From Rubrivivax sp. (GTDB lineage: Bacteria > Pseudomonadota > Gammaproteobacteria > Burkholderiales > Burkholderiaceae_C): DNA of 64,000 nt. The first letter of the stretch is position 1. Every line of letters begins with the position of its first letter. The notes under the pieces are model-generated. The model saw nothing but the letters and a program-made list of their open reading frames with translations. It ran no database searches and was not told the DNA's origin. Shown here piece by piece: positions 53,124-61,485 of the stretch. The DNA lies in the NCBI GenBank assembly GCA_022843905.1, contig JALHMT010000011.1, forward strand, positions 82,976-146,975, read 5' to 3'. Both the position numbers and the translations under genes were made by a program.

Positions 53124-54131
53124 TCAGGAAAAGCGCAGCCGCACCTGGGCGCTGGCGGCGCGCGTGCGGCAGGCCAGCAGCCAGCCTTCTGCAGCATCGT
53201 CTTCGTCCAGCACCGAGCTGTCGAGCCGCAGCACCTCGCCGTCCACCAGGCGGCACATGCAGGAGGCGCATTCGCCAACCCGGCAAGCGTGCGGGACGGC
53301 CAGCCCGGCGTCGAGCATGGCGCCCAGCAGGAATTGCCCGCCGCGCACCGACACGGTATGCGTCTGCCCCTTGAGCTGAACCGTCAGCTCGGCGTCGGGA
53401 CCCTCGGCGCCCGTTTCCACCGCGCCCTCCAGCGCAGCGCCGAAGTCCTCGCGGTAGACGCGACTGGGCTCGATCCCAGCCGCTGCCAGCGCAGCCAGAA
53501 CGGAGTGCATGAAGGCCTCGGGGCCGCAAAGGTAGGCGTCAGCAGCCTCAAGGCCCTGGGTCTGCGCCTCCAGCAGCGCCTGCGTGGGCAGGCCCTGTTC
53601 GGCGTCATACCAGTGGCGTATCTCCAGCCGCTGCCCGCTACCCGCCTGTAGCGCCTGCAACTCAGCCAGTAGCATGGCCGTGGCTCGGTCGCGGCAGGCG
53701 TAGAACAGCCGTACCTGGGGCGCGCCTTGCAGCAACGCTTGGCGCGCCAGCGCGAAGATGGGCGCAATGCCACTGCCGCCGGCATACAACAGCACTGGTT
53801 GGCCATGCCGCGCCAGTGTGAAGCGCCCGGCGGGCGGAAGCACCTGCAATCGTTGGCCCGCTCGCGCGTGGTCGCACAGCCAATTGGAGACGCGCCCACC
53901 CGCCACGCGGCGCACCAGCAGGCTGATCGCCTGCCCATCCTCGGGCGCACTGGTGATCGAATAGCAGCGCCAATGTTCATCGCCTTGCACGGGGACGGCA
54001 AGCGTCAGGTACTGGCCAGACTGGAAGGAAAAACGCTGCCGCTGCCCGCCGTCCACGCCCAGGCTCAGCAGGATGGCGTCGCTGCCTTGCGGTGAAACAG
54101 CGGTGACGGTAAGAGAATGTGCCAGTTTCAT
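53124..54131 (-). CDS. tadB: Aniline dioxygenase reductase component
   Basis: This 335-residue ferredoxin-reductase type protein has an N-terminal FAD domain (WRCYSITSAPED), a nucleotide domain (LLYAGGSGIAPIFALARQ, YLCGPEAFMHSVLAAL) and a C-terminal [2Fe-2S] domain with CRVGECASCMCRLVDG and a distal WLLACRT. It passes electrons from NADH to the Rieske dioxygenase. The fused architecture and gene order match TdnB/AtdA5. Confidence 0.93.
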   Translation of the reverse strand: MKLAHSLTVTAVSPQGSDAILLSLGVDGGQRQRFSFQSGQYLTLAVPVQGDEHWRCYSITSAPEDGQAISLLVRRVAGGRVSNWLCDHARAGQRLQVLPPAGRFTLARHGQPVLLYAGGSGIAPIFALARQALLQGAPQVRLFYACRDRATAMLLAELQALQAGSGQRLEIRHWYDAEQGLPTQALLEAQTQGLEAADAYLCGPEAFMHSVLAALAAAGIEPSRVYREDFGAALEGAVETGAEGPDAELTVQLKGQTHTVSVRGGQFLLGAMLDAGLAVPHACRVGECASCMCRLVDGEVLRLDSSVLDEDDAAEGWLLACRTRAASAQVRLRFS

Positions 54132-54147
54132 GCGCTGCCACCTCCCC

Positions 54148-54792
54148 TCACAAAAAGAACGAGTTGTTGCCCTGCAGGCAGTCGCTGTCGATCAGGTTGA
54201 CCTGCTTGAGCACGATGACTAGCCCCTGGGCGCTCTGGCGCAGCACGAACCCGTTCCAGCCCGCGAGCACACGGTTGTGGCCCTCGCGTGACTCGGCCAG
54301 AGTGAAGCTGTAGCGCGCGCGCCATTCATTGCCACGGTCCGGGCTGGGCCACACTTCCAGTCCGCCCCAGTGCCGCGCCGTGCGCGAAGTCGGGAACTGC
54401 GAGAAGGCCAGCCCGGTGCCCAGGCGGCTCACACGGTCGAGCAGACGGCGCCGGTCGTGGAATTCCAAGGTGACGTATTGGCGCGGGTCGGGCGCGGGCG
54501 CGCCCGCCGGCACCCAATAGGCGCATTCCTCGCCATACAACGCCAGCCAGCGCTCGTAGGCGGTCTTGTCCATCGAGCCCTGATCGAGCAGGCGAGCTTC
54601 CAGTGTCAGTAGTTGTGCCACCTGCTGCGTTTGCGCGGCGTCAGCGCCCTGGGTGCGCACGGCGGCCTGGGCCAGGTCGTCCGAAGCGGCGAGAAGCCAG
54701 TCGTAGAACGCCGGCACCACGTAGAGCGAGGGAGGCTGGTGGCGGTAGGCCGGAACGGCGGCAGCTTGGGCCAGATCCTGGGCGGCGTTCAT
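54148..54792 (-). CDS. tadA2: Aniline dioxygenase small subunit
   Basis: ATG 54792 overlaps the large-subunit stop and begins MNAAQDLAQAAAV. The 214-residue product has the cystatin-like small-subunit fold: YDWLLAASDDLAQ, ARLLDQGSMDKTAYERWLALYGEECAYWVPA, LEFHDRRRLLDRVSRL and a Trp/Arg-rich strand WRARYSFTL. It has no metal ligand, as usual. It pairs with the large subunit in an oligomeric ring dioxygenase. Confidence 0.92.
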   Translation of the reverse strand: MNAAQDLAQAAAVPAYRHQPPSLYVVPAFYDWLLAASDDLAQAAVRTQGADAAQTQQVAQLLTLEARLLDQGSMDKTAYERWLALYGEECAYWVPAGAPAPDPRQYVTLEFHDRRRLLDRVSRLGTGLAFSQFPTSRTARHWGGLEVWPSPDRGNEWRARYSFTLAESREGHNRVLAGWNGFVLRQSAQGLVIVLKQVNLIDSDCLQGNNSFFL

Positions 54793-56135
54793 GGCAGCTT
54801 CCCCTTGTTCATTTGCAGCGTCGGGCGGGCTTGCATCAGCCGCTTCCACTGAGCGTAGTAGTTGCGCATGTGAATGTCTGTGGTCACCGGGCCGCTGACC
54901 ACGCCATCGGGACCGGGCACATCCTTGCCGGTCTCCCAGTGGCGACCCATGTCCACCCATTCGTCCTCGGGGCTGTTCATAAGGCCGCGTTGGCACTCTT
55001 CGAAGTTGGCGGCGTCGTCCATCTCGCCCATGACGGGGAAATCCTCCTGCGTGCGCAGGCGCATGGTGTTGACCTCTGCGTCCACGTCTCTGCGCCGGGT
55101 GGCATGCCAGCTTACCGAGGTTTCGCCCACCGCCAGAGGCTGGATCACCTGCACCTGGTTGCCGATCAGCGCCAGATTGGGAAAGATGTTGAGGTTCATG
55201 CCCGCCCCGACAGTGGTGTCGAGCACGCGTTGGGCCTGATCGCGGCTGTGGGTGGCGGCCACGTGGGCCTCGTAGGGCTCACGCCCCGGCTGCGGGCGCT
55301 GCTCGCGCCAGGCGGAGTTGCCGTGCATCTCGGGACGCTGGTCGATCACCGTATGCCCGTTGTCGAGCGCGTTGTTGCTCATGCGGGAGCGGTCGGCGTC
55401 GGCGAAGTAGGCCATGTCGCCGCCACCGTAGCGTTCCTTGGTCATCACCAGCAGCGACTGGTGCGAGAACGGCACGTGGTAGCCGTCGCCCGCGTTGTCC
55501 CAGACCAGTTTCCAGTTGCAGCCGACGCGAAAGCGCTGAGCGCCGGCCAAGACGATGTTCTGAGCGCCCCCATTGTGCTCGATCCAGGCGTCCAGATAGC
55601 GTGTGGCATTGCCGAGGTGCTCGGCCAGGGGCGGCGCCTCGGAGTTCAGGGTAGCGAAGATGAAGCCCTTGTACGACGCCACCTGCGCAGGCCGCGCAAG
55701 GTGCATGTCGCGCGCCTTGAAGGCCGGGCCATAGGCGTTCTTGCCGGGAATGCCGAACAACTGACCTCGGTTGTCGAAACGCCAGCCGTGGTAGGGGCAG
55801 GTGAAGTTGGCGGCGTTTCCTTGGTGCTCGCGGCAGACGGTTGCGCCGCGGTGCGAGCAACGGTTGGAGAACACGCGAATTTGCCCCTCTTCGTCGCGAG
55901 TCACGATGACCTCGCGGGTGCCCAGCCAGGCCTGCCGGAAATCGTTGGGCTCGGGGATCTCGCTTTCATGGGCCAAGTACACCCAGCTGGCGGCGTACAC
56001 ATGGTCCATTTCGCGGGCAAAGATGGCGGGGTCGGTATAGACGCGGCGGTGTACACGGTCTGGCTGCACCAGGTCGTCCCATTCATCGGCGGCGGATTCC
56101 CCGGCCGGAACGGCGGCAATATGAATTACTTTCAT
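54789..56135 (-). CDS. tadA1: Aniline dioxygenase large subunit (Rieske non-haem iron)
   Basis: This 448-residue oxygenase has Rieske ligands Cys93, His95, Cys113 and His116 (RCSHRGATV, CPYHGW). The mononuclear iron site is at His220 and His225 in NAGDGYHVPFSHQ, with an Asp later in the chain and the bridging Asp217 in the same block. It matches TdnA1/AtdA3 in gene order. The enzyme converts aniline to catechol with release of ammonia. Confidence 0.95.
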   Translation of the reverse strand: MKVIHIAAVPAGESAADEWDDLVQPDRVHRRVYTDPAIFAREMDHVYAASWVYLAHESEIPEPNDFRQAWLGTREVIVTRDEEGQIRVFSNRCSHRGATVCREHQGNAANFTCPYHGWRFDNRGQLFGIPGKNAYGPAFKARDMHLARPAQVASYKGFIFATLNSEAPPLAEHLGNATRYLDAWIEHNGGAQNIVLAGAQRFRVGCNWKLVWDNAGDGYHVPFSHQSLLVMTKERYGGGDMAYFADADRSRMSNNALDNGHTVIDQRPEMHGNSAWREQRPQPGREPYEAHVAATHSRDQAQRVLDTTVGAGMNLNIFPNLALIGNQVQVIQPLAVGETSVSWHATRRRDVDAEVNTMRLRTQEDFPVMGEMDDAANFEECQRGLMNSPEDEWVDMGRHWETGKDVPGPDGVVSGPVTTDIHMRNYYAQWKRLMQARPTLQMNKGKLP

Positions 56136-56179
56136 CGTTTTCTCGCAATTCGGTTGAATCTGAAAATCGCGGCTTCAGT

Positions 56180-56935
56180 TCATGTTGTTTCGGTAAGCGT
56201 GGGCACAGCCGCGGGAGCCAGGGCGCCTTCGTCCAGTAAGCGGCGGCCCAGCGCGATGACGGCGTCGGGAGACAGAGGCTGGCTGGCTTCCTGTTCTACG
56301 TGCGCCCACTGCTCGTCGTCGAACAGCGCGCGGTGGTAGGCCATGAACTTGTCTTTCAGGAACTGACGGTCCACCTCGGGGTGCCCCTGGATGCCCAAGA
56401 TGCGGCCCTGCACCAAGAACACCTCGTGGGGGATGGTCTGCGACGACGCCAGCAGGACGCTGCCCGGCGGCAGTGCCGCCACGCATTCGCCGTGGCTTTG
56501 CACCAGCACGCTGGGCGCTTGCGCCAGCGCCGCGCCCAGCAGCTCAACGGCGACGGGGTCCCAGCGCAGGGCATCGACCCCCAGCTTGAAGCGCCCTGAC
56601 GGGTTCCTGGCAACCCGTCCACCTAGGGCCGCCGCGATGGCCTGCGAGCCAAAGCACAGCCCGATCAGGGGTGAGCCTGCCTCGTCGCTAACGCGGCGAA
56701 TCAGCGCCAGCAGGTTGCTCACCAGGAGCGAATCGGCATCGTCCACTACCGACATTGGGCTGCCGCTGATGACGTAGCCGTCGTAGCCCATCGCCCGCTC
56801 CAGGAAGCCGTCGCGCGCGGGTTCCAGCACGTCCCACTGCTCGCCCGCGCGACCGAAAGTGGCGATCATTTTTTCCTGCAAGATCTCGTCTCCGGGTACT
56901 TCAGTGCACCAGAGCACGGCATATTTCTTCTTCAC
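56180..56935 (-). CDS. tadT: Glutamine amidotransferase-like aniline conversion protein
   Basis: I start at GTG 56935 (VKKKYAVLWCTEVPGDE), 28 bases after the glutamine-synthetase-like gene; AGGTAA lies upstream. The 251-residue class I amidotransferase has the nucleophile in GLCFGSQAIAAAL and the His of GIQGHPEVD. In aniline degraders the AtdA2/TdnT protein hydrolyses gamma-glutamylanilide, limiting its toxicity. The start codon is the least certain point. Confidence 0.88.
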   Translation of the reverse strand: MKKKYAVLWCTEVPGDEILQEKMIATFGRAGEQWDVLEPARDGFLERAMGYDGYVISGSPMSVVDDADSLLVSNLLALIRRVSDEAGSPLIGLCFGSQAIAAALGGRVARNPSGRFKLGVDALRWDPVAVELLGAALAQAPSVLVQSHGECVAALPPGSVLLASSQTIPHEVFLVQGRILGIQGHPEVDRQFLKDKFMAYHRALFDDEQWAHVEQEASQPLSPDAVIALGRRLLDEGALAPAAVPTLTETT

Positions 56936-56963
56936 GGTGTCTATGAGCGTTACCTGGTTCAGT

Positions 56964-58445
56964 TCAGAACAGTTCGAAGTACTCGCGATGCTCCCAGTCG
57001 GTGACGGGGTCGCCCGCCATGTCCACGTCGGCGCCTTCGGCGGCCACGAAGCGCGCCCATTCGCTGCGCCGCAGGTGCAGCCAGTAGTGGATGAACTCTT
57101 CGCCGAAGGCTTCGCGGAAGAAGCTGGAGCCCTCCAGCACGTCCAGCGCCTCGGCCAGGTTGCGCGGCAGGATCGGAACGTCGGCGGCATAGGGCGTTTC
57201 CTGCAGAGGGCCGGGATCGAGTTGGCGACGAATGCCATCGATCCCCGAGAAGAGCTGCGAGGCCAGATACAGGTAGGGGTTGGCCGCCGGCTCGCCGACC
57301 CGGTTTTCCACACGGCTGGCTGAGTCTTCTGGGGCGGCGATCACGCGCGCCATGGCGGCGCGGTTGTCCTCGGCCCAGGTCACCCGATCCGGGGCCAGAG
57401 AGAACGGGCGTCGGCGTCGGTAGCCGTTAACCGTGGGGGTGGTGAAGCTGGAGGCCGCACAGGCATGTTTGAGCAGGCCACCGACATAGGCCCGGCCCAG
57501 CGCCGACAGCGGCTCGCCCGTCTGCGGAACGAAGGCATTGACGCCGGAGTCGCGCGCCGCCAGCGACTGGTGCAGATGCCAGCCCGAGGCACAGAAACCC
57601 TCAATCTTGGGTTTGCACATGAAACTGGCAAGGTAACCGCGCCGCCGACAGATTTGCTTGACTGCGTTGCGGAACAACACCATGGTGTCGGCCATGTCCA
57701 GGCCGGACATGACGTCGAAGGTGGTCTCCATCTGGCTGGGCCCCCATTCATCCTCGATGCTGCGCAACGGCATGCCCAGCGTCAGCAGGTGCTGGCGCAC
57801 CTCGGCCATGATGGGTTCGACCTCGTCCAAGTGATTTTCGAGCAGATAGGAGTAGCCCTTGGCGACCGGCATCACCTTGGGCGGTGCCGCCGGTGTGCCG
57901 GGGCCACCCAGCGTCTCGGGCTCCAGGCAGGGGTCGACGATGCGCGTCAAGTACCACTCCACCTCCAGGCCACCATGGAAGTCATAGCCCAGATCCGCCA
58001 ACTGCCCCAGCGCTTTCTTCAACAGGGCACGCGGGCTCAGCGGGAAGGGCCGACCGCTACGCATGTACAGATCGGCCAGCATCCAGCCCGTGCGATCAGC
58101 CCAGGGCAGCACGCGGAAGGTGGTGGGGTCGGGCACCATCACCACGTTAGGGCTGCCCGCCAACTCCGGGTTGCCAAGCCCGCCATCCGAGGAAAAGGGA
58201 TTGAACACGATGGCGCTGGCCGTGTCGAAGAAAAAGGGCGCCATGGTGATTTCCGAGCCGCTGCCGAATGCGGAGCGCAAGGCTGCCACCGACAGCATTT
58301 TCCCGCGCAGCAGACCATATTGATCCGGCCATGAGAGGCGAATCATCTGAATGCCGTCCTGCTCGATTTTCTTCAGCACTTCAACGGCCGCCGCCTTCTG
58401 GGCGTCGGACCACAAGCCGTGCCGATCAATGAATTTCTGGCTCAT
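56964..58445 (-). CDS. tadQ: Glutamine synthetase-like aniline-activating enzyme
   Basis: ATG 58445 (MSQKFIDRHGLWSDAQKAAAV), with CGGAGA upstream, gives 493 residues. The glutamine-synthetase fold is seen in EVEWYLTRI, MLFRNAVKQICRRRGYLASFMCKPKIEG, WHLHQSLAA and NGYRRRRPFSLAPD with EDSASRVENRVG. AtdA1/TdnQ ligates aniline to glutamate, giving gamma-glutamylanilide, the substrate for dioxygenation. It is the promoter-proximal gene of a codirectional set that reaches the left IS1071 remnant. Confidence 0.93.
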   Translation of the reverse strand: MSQKFIDRHGLWSDAQKAAAVEVLKKIEQDGIQMIRLSWPDQYGLLRGKMLSVAALRSAFGSGSEITMAPFFFDTASAIVFNPFSSDGGLGNPELAGSPNVVMVPDPTTFRVLPWADRTGWMLADLYMRSGRPFPLSPRALLKKALGQLADLGYDFHGGLEVEWYLTRIVDPCLEPETLGGPGTPAAPPKVMPVAKGYSYLLENHLDEVEPIMAEVRQHLLTLGMPLRSIEDEWGPSQMETTFDVMSGLDMADTMVLFRNAVKQICRRRGYLASFMCKPKIEGFCASGWHLHQSLAARDSGVNAFVPQTGEPLSALGRAYVGGLLKHACAASSFTTPTVNGYRRRRPFSLAPDRVTWAEDNRAAMARVIAAPEDSASRVENRVGEPAANPYLYLASQLFSGIDGIRRQLDPGPLQETPYAADVPILPRNLAEALDVLEGSSFFREAFGEEFIHYWLHLRRSEWARFVAAEGADVDMAGDPVTDWEHREYFELF

Positions 58446-58775
58446 TTTTGTCTCCGGGTTTTCCGGCATAGATGCCGGTTGTTTAGAATTAACGAATTAC
58501 CCAACCATCTGCCACCAGATCAGTTCAGCACGCATTAAATTTGCCAATTGATCTTTGTCGCAGATCAAAATTATGTTGATTTCCTGAGAACCTGAAAGGA
58601 AAAACATGCGAAACCTATTCGCAAAAATGCGAGTGATGCAATGGTTTTTTCAACCACCCCCCGCCACTTCGAGCCCTACGGCAACGCTAGGAGCCACGCG
58701 GCAGGCTAGGAGCGTGGGCGGCAGAAGCAGGGAATCCCCTGATGACCTGCGCACATGAGTGAGCGTTCAAGCTGC
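58446..58775. promoter_or_regulatory. Promoter region of the aniline operon
   Basis: This 330-base AT-rich gap precedes tadQ. It holds the dyad described separately, a ribosome site next to tadQ, and upstream DNA that belongs to the IS1182 remnant from about 58700. The minus-strand TTGGCA near 58540 could be a -35 element, but its paired -10 is poor, as expected for a LysR-activated promoter. Confidence 0.5.
58548..58568. promoter_or_regulatory. Probable LysR operator of the aniline operon
   Basis: TTGATCT at 58548-58554 and AGATCAA at 58562-58568 are perfect inverted 7-base arms with a 7-base centre, matching the size and T-N11-A form of LysR sites. The site lies about 100 bases ahead of tadQ. 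The local tadR product is the likely ligand. Confidence 0.6.
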
Positions 58776-58894
58776 ATGGCCATAAGTTACCGCCCCTACG
58801 AACCGCAACAAGAGATGCTGCTGTCCGCATCGCTGCAGGACTGGCTGCCTGCGGGGCACCTGGCCTACTTCATCAGCGACACGGTCGATGCGCT
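58776..58894 (+). pseudogene. IS1182-family transposase, N-terminal fragment
   Basis: ATG 58776 begins MAISYRPYEPQQEMLLSASLQDWLPAG, then HLAYFISDTVDAL, the hallmark start of IS1182-group transposases. The IS66-family element enters directly after, and the frame stops at its first bases. The rest of the transposase is not in the window. Confidence 0.8.
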
Positions 58895-58981
58895 GTAAGC
58901 GTTCCGCGAACCCATCTTTCATCTCACCGTTGAAGCTGCGAACCTCGGGTCTTCGCAATCAACGAACGAGACGAGGTGGAC

Positions 58982-59323
58982 ATGGATCGACAGCAGATGG
59001 AACGGTGCCTGGAGCAAGTGGCGGCGTATCGTGCCTCTGGCCAGAAGGCGCAGGTATGGGCCGAGGCCAACGGGGTGCCAGCGGGAACGCTGCAAAGCTG
59101 GTGCGCACATGCGCGGCGCTGGCAGGCGCGGCTCGACGGCGTCAGCCCTGAGCCCTCGCCAGCCGCCAGGCCGAGCGGCTTCGTGGCCGCCCGCGTGGCG
59201 CCTGGTGCCGCATCGACATCGGTGCGCGTCGAATTGAACGTGGGAGGCACCCGGCTCGATCTGCATTGGCCGCTGGCGCACACGCGTGAACTCGCTTCGC
59301 TGCTGCGGGAGTTCGGCCGATGA
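58982..59323 (+). CDS. tnpA: IS66-family accessory protein TnpA
   Basis: This 113-residue protein has the HTH region MERCLEQVAAYRASGQKAQVWAEANGVPAGTLQSWCAH and a C-terminal VRVELNVGGTRLDLHWP strand. It matches the role of the 27608 gene but is shorter and diverged, so the two IS66 elements are different isoforms. It overlaps tnpB by four bases. Confidence 0.88.
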   Translation: MDRQQMERCLEQVAAYRASGQKAQVWAEANGVPAGTLQSWCAHARRWQARLDGVSPEPSPAARPSGFVAARVAPGAASTSVRVELNVGGTRLDLHWPLAHTRELASLLREFGR

Positions 59324-59661
59324 TTCGCATCGACGTCATCTGGCTGGCGCTTGGCGCGGCCGACCTGCGCGGGGGCATCGACACGCTGTTGGCCCAAGTG
59401 GTGCGCGGCTTCGCGCTGGGCGCGCAAGCCCACCACGCCTACGTGTTTGCCAACCGCCGCGCCGACCGGCTCAAGGTGCTGGTCTACGACGGCGCGGGCA
59501 TGTGGCTGTGCACCCGGCGGCTGCAAGCGGGCAGCTTCGCCTGGCCGCGCCAGGACACGGGGTCACTTCAACTCACGCGCGAGCAGTTCGACTGGCTCGT
59601 CGCGGGCCTGCCGTGGCAGCGCCTGGGCAGCGCGCAGCCGCAGTCGATCACGGTGGTCTGA
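59320..59661 (+). CDS. tnpB: IS66 Orf2-like protein TnpB
   Basis: This 113-residue protein MIRIDVIWLALGAADLRGGIDTLLAQVV, with YVFANRRADRLKVLVYDGAGMWLCTRRLQAGSFAW, is similar along its whole length to the TnpB at 28038. The start overlaps the tnpA stop (ATGA). Confidence 0.92.
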   Translation: MIRIDVIWLALGAADLRGGIDTLLAQVVRGFALGAQAHHAYVFANRRADRLKVLVYDGAGMWLCTRRLQAGSFAWPRQDTGSLQLTREQFDWLVAGLPWQRLGSAQPQSITVV

Positions 59662-59711
59662 ATGCGCTCGATTCGAGGTCGGGATTTGCGCGTTTGTCTA
59701 TTGGAGAAAGT

Positions 59712-59743
59712 CATGCCTCGCGCGCACGCGCGCGCGAGGCATG
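59712..59743 (+). repeat. Hairpin over the tnpC start codon of the second IS66 element
   Basis: CATGCCTCGCGCG at 59712-59724 and its exact complement CGCGCGAGGCATG at 59731-59743 form a 13-bp stem with a six-base loop. The first tnpC ATG (59741) is the end of the stem. Confidence 0.75.
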
Positions 59744-61324
59744 ATGGCGGCCATGCTCGAAGGCCCGGACACCCACACGATCGATGCGCCGGGCGCACTG
59801 GATTCGATGCAGGAGCTGCGCGATGTGATCGGGCGCATGCAAGGCGAGCTGAAGTTCAAGCAAACCAGGATCGAGGCGCTGAACTTCGAGATCGCGCGGC
59901 TGAAGCGCTGGCGCTTCGGCTCCTCCAGCGAGAGCCTGGAGACGAGCACGCAGGCGGTGCTGTTCGATCAGATCCTGGCCGACACGGCGCTGGAAGACCG
60001 CGCCGCCCAGCAAGACCAGAAGCCACCGGTAGCGCCACCCCGGGCCAAAGGCCAGGCGGTGCGCCAGGCGCTGCCGGCGAGCCTGCCGCGCATCGATCAC
60101 CATCACGAGATCGAGCAGACCCACTGCGAGTGCGGCCAGCCCTTCAAGCGCATCGGCCAAGAAGTCAGCGAGCAGCTCGATTGCGTGCCGGCCCAATTCT
60201 TCGTGCTGCGCCATATCCGCGGCAAGTACGCCTGCACGTGCTGCCAGACGATCCAGGCCGCGCCGATGCCCGCGCAGATCATCGACAAAGGCATCCCCGC
60301 GCCGGGCCTGCTCGCGCAGGTGGTGGTGGCCAAGCACGACGATCACTTGCCGCTGTACCGGCAGGAAGAGATCTACGCGCGCTCTGGCGTGCACATCCCG
60401 CGCTCGAGCATGGCCCAGTGGATCGGCATCTGCGGGGTGCGTCTGGCACCGCTGGCCGATGCACTGAAGGGCTTCATCCTCAGCCACGGTGTGATCCACG
60501 CCGACGAGACGCCGGTGTCGCTGCTGGCGCCGGGGCGCGGCAAGACCAAACGGGCCTACGTCTGGGTCTACCGCACGACCAACTTCGTGGCCCAGCGCGC
60601 GGTGCTGTTCGACTTCACCGCCAGCCGCGCCGGCGAACATCCGCGGCGCGTGCTGCGAGGCTTCGGCGGCACGCTGGTCAGCGACGATTACAGCGGCTAT
60701 TTTGGGCTTCAGGCGCAAGGCGTCAGCGCCGCACTATGCTGGGCCCACGCGCGGCGCAAGCTGTTCGAGGCGCACGAGTTCAACGCCAGCCAGATCGCCG
60801 GCCAGGCGGTGGCGCTGATCGCAAAGCTGTACGAGGTCGAGCGCGAGGCGCGCGAACTCGAACCCCAGGCACGGTGGCTGCTGCGCCAGCAACGCTCCAG
60901 GCCCATCGTCCAGGCCCTGCACCTCTGGCTGACCGGGCAGCGCCAGAAGCTGGCCAATGCCGACGTGACGGCCAAGGCGATCGATTATTCGCTGAGCAAT
61001 TGGCGCGCGCTCACGCGCTACCTGGACGACGGCGACGTCCCAATCGACAACAACGCGGCGGAGAACGCGGTGCGCCCGCTGTGCGTTGGCCGCAAGAATT
61101 GGCTTTTTGTAGGCTCGCAGCAGGCCGGCGAGCGCGCTGGCGTGGTCATGAGCCTGATCGAGTCGGCCAAACTAAACGGGCACGATCCCTGGGCCTACCT
61201 CAAGGACGTCTTCGAGCGTCTGCCCACGCTCAAGCAGCGCGACCTCGCGCAGCTGCTGCCGCACAACTGGCGGCCTGCCACCGACATCGCCGTGCCAAAC
61301 GCGGCGCTCGCCGCCGCCGCGTAG
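59741..61324 (+). CDS. tnpC: IS66 transposase TnpC (DDE)
   Basis: This 527-residue transposase starts MMAAMLEGPDTHTID. The coiled coil (MQELRDVIGRMQGELKFKQTRIEALNFEIARLKRWRFG), zinc region (THCECGQPF, YACTCCQTI) and DDE parts (VIHADETPVSLLAPGRG, LVSDDYSGYF, CWAHARRKLFEAHE, PIDNNAAENAVRPLCVGRKNW) are all present. Longer in-frame starts would read through the hairpin and are less likely. Confidence 0.94.
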   Translation: MMAAMLEGPDTHTIDAPGALDSMQELRDVIGRMQGELKFKQTRIEALNFEIARLKRWRFGSSSESLETSTQAVLFDQILADTALEDRAAQQDQKPPVAPPRAKGQAVRQALPASLPRIDHHHEIEQTHCECGQPFKRIGQEVSEQLDCVPAQFFVLRHIRGKYACTCCQTIQAAPMPAQIIDKGIPAPGLLAQVVVAKHDDHLPLYRQEEIYARSGVHIPRSSMAQWIGICGVRLAPLADALKGFILSHGVIHADETPVSLLAPGRGKTKRAYVWVYRTTNFVAQRAVLFDFTASRAGEHPRRVLRGFGGTLVSDDYSGYFGLQAQGVSAALCWAHARRKLFEAHEFNASQIAGQAVALIAKLYEVEREARELEPQARWLLRQQRSRPIVQALHLWLTGQRQKLANADVTAKAIDYSLSNWRALTRYLDDGDVPIDNNAAENAVRPLCVGRKNWLFVGSQQAGERAGVVMSLIESAKLNGHDPWAYLKDVFERLPTLKQRDLAQLLPHNWRPATDIAVPNAALAAAA

Positions 61325-61383
61325 AACCATCCTTCAACACGCCGTCATCGACGGCGCAAGGGTGTCGTTCGCGGAACGCTTAC

Positions 61384-61485
61384 GGTGTGCCGGCGGCGCC
61401 GGCGCAGTTGCTGCCGGTGCGAATCGAGCCGAACCTGGCGACCGTGCCGCAGCGCGAAGGCGGCCTGATTGAAGTGCAGATCCAC
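61384..61485 (+). pseudogene. Relic of another IS66 orfA
   Basis: The 34 codons between the IS66 end and the Tn3-type repeat read VPAAPAQLLPVRIEPNLATV and GGLIEVQIH, close to the C-terminal part of IS66 OrfA proteins (FVPVEL and IHIELRRG in the copy at 27608). Both sides are cut, by the IS66 element and by the IS1071-like end at 61486. Confidence 0.5.

Larger units (their letters stand above)
58895..61383 (+). mobile_element. IS66-family element without target duplication
   Basis: The ends read GTAAGCGTTCCGCGAAC at 58895-58911 and its exact inverse at 61367-61383. Flanking bases GATGCGCT and GGTGTGCC do not form the expected 8-bp repeat, and the flanks belong to different elements (an IS1182 gene and an IS66 orfA relic). 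So the copy is complete, but at least one flank was rearranged after insertion. It carries tnpA, tnpB and tnpC. Confidence 0.88.
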
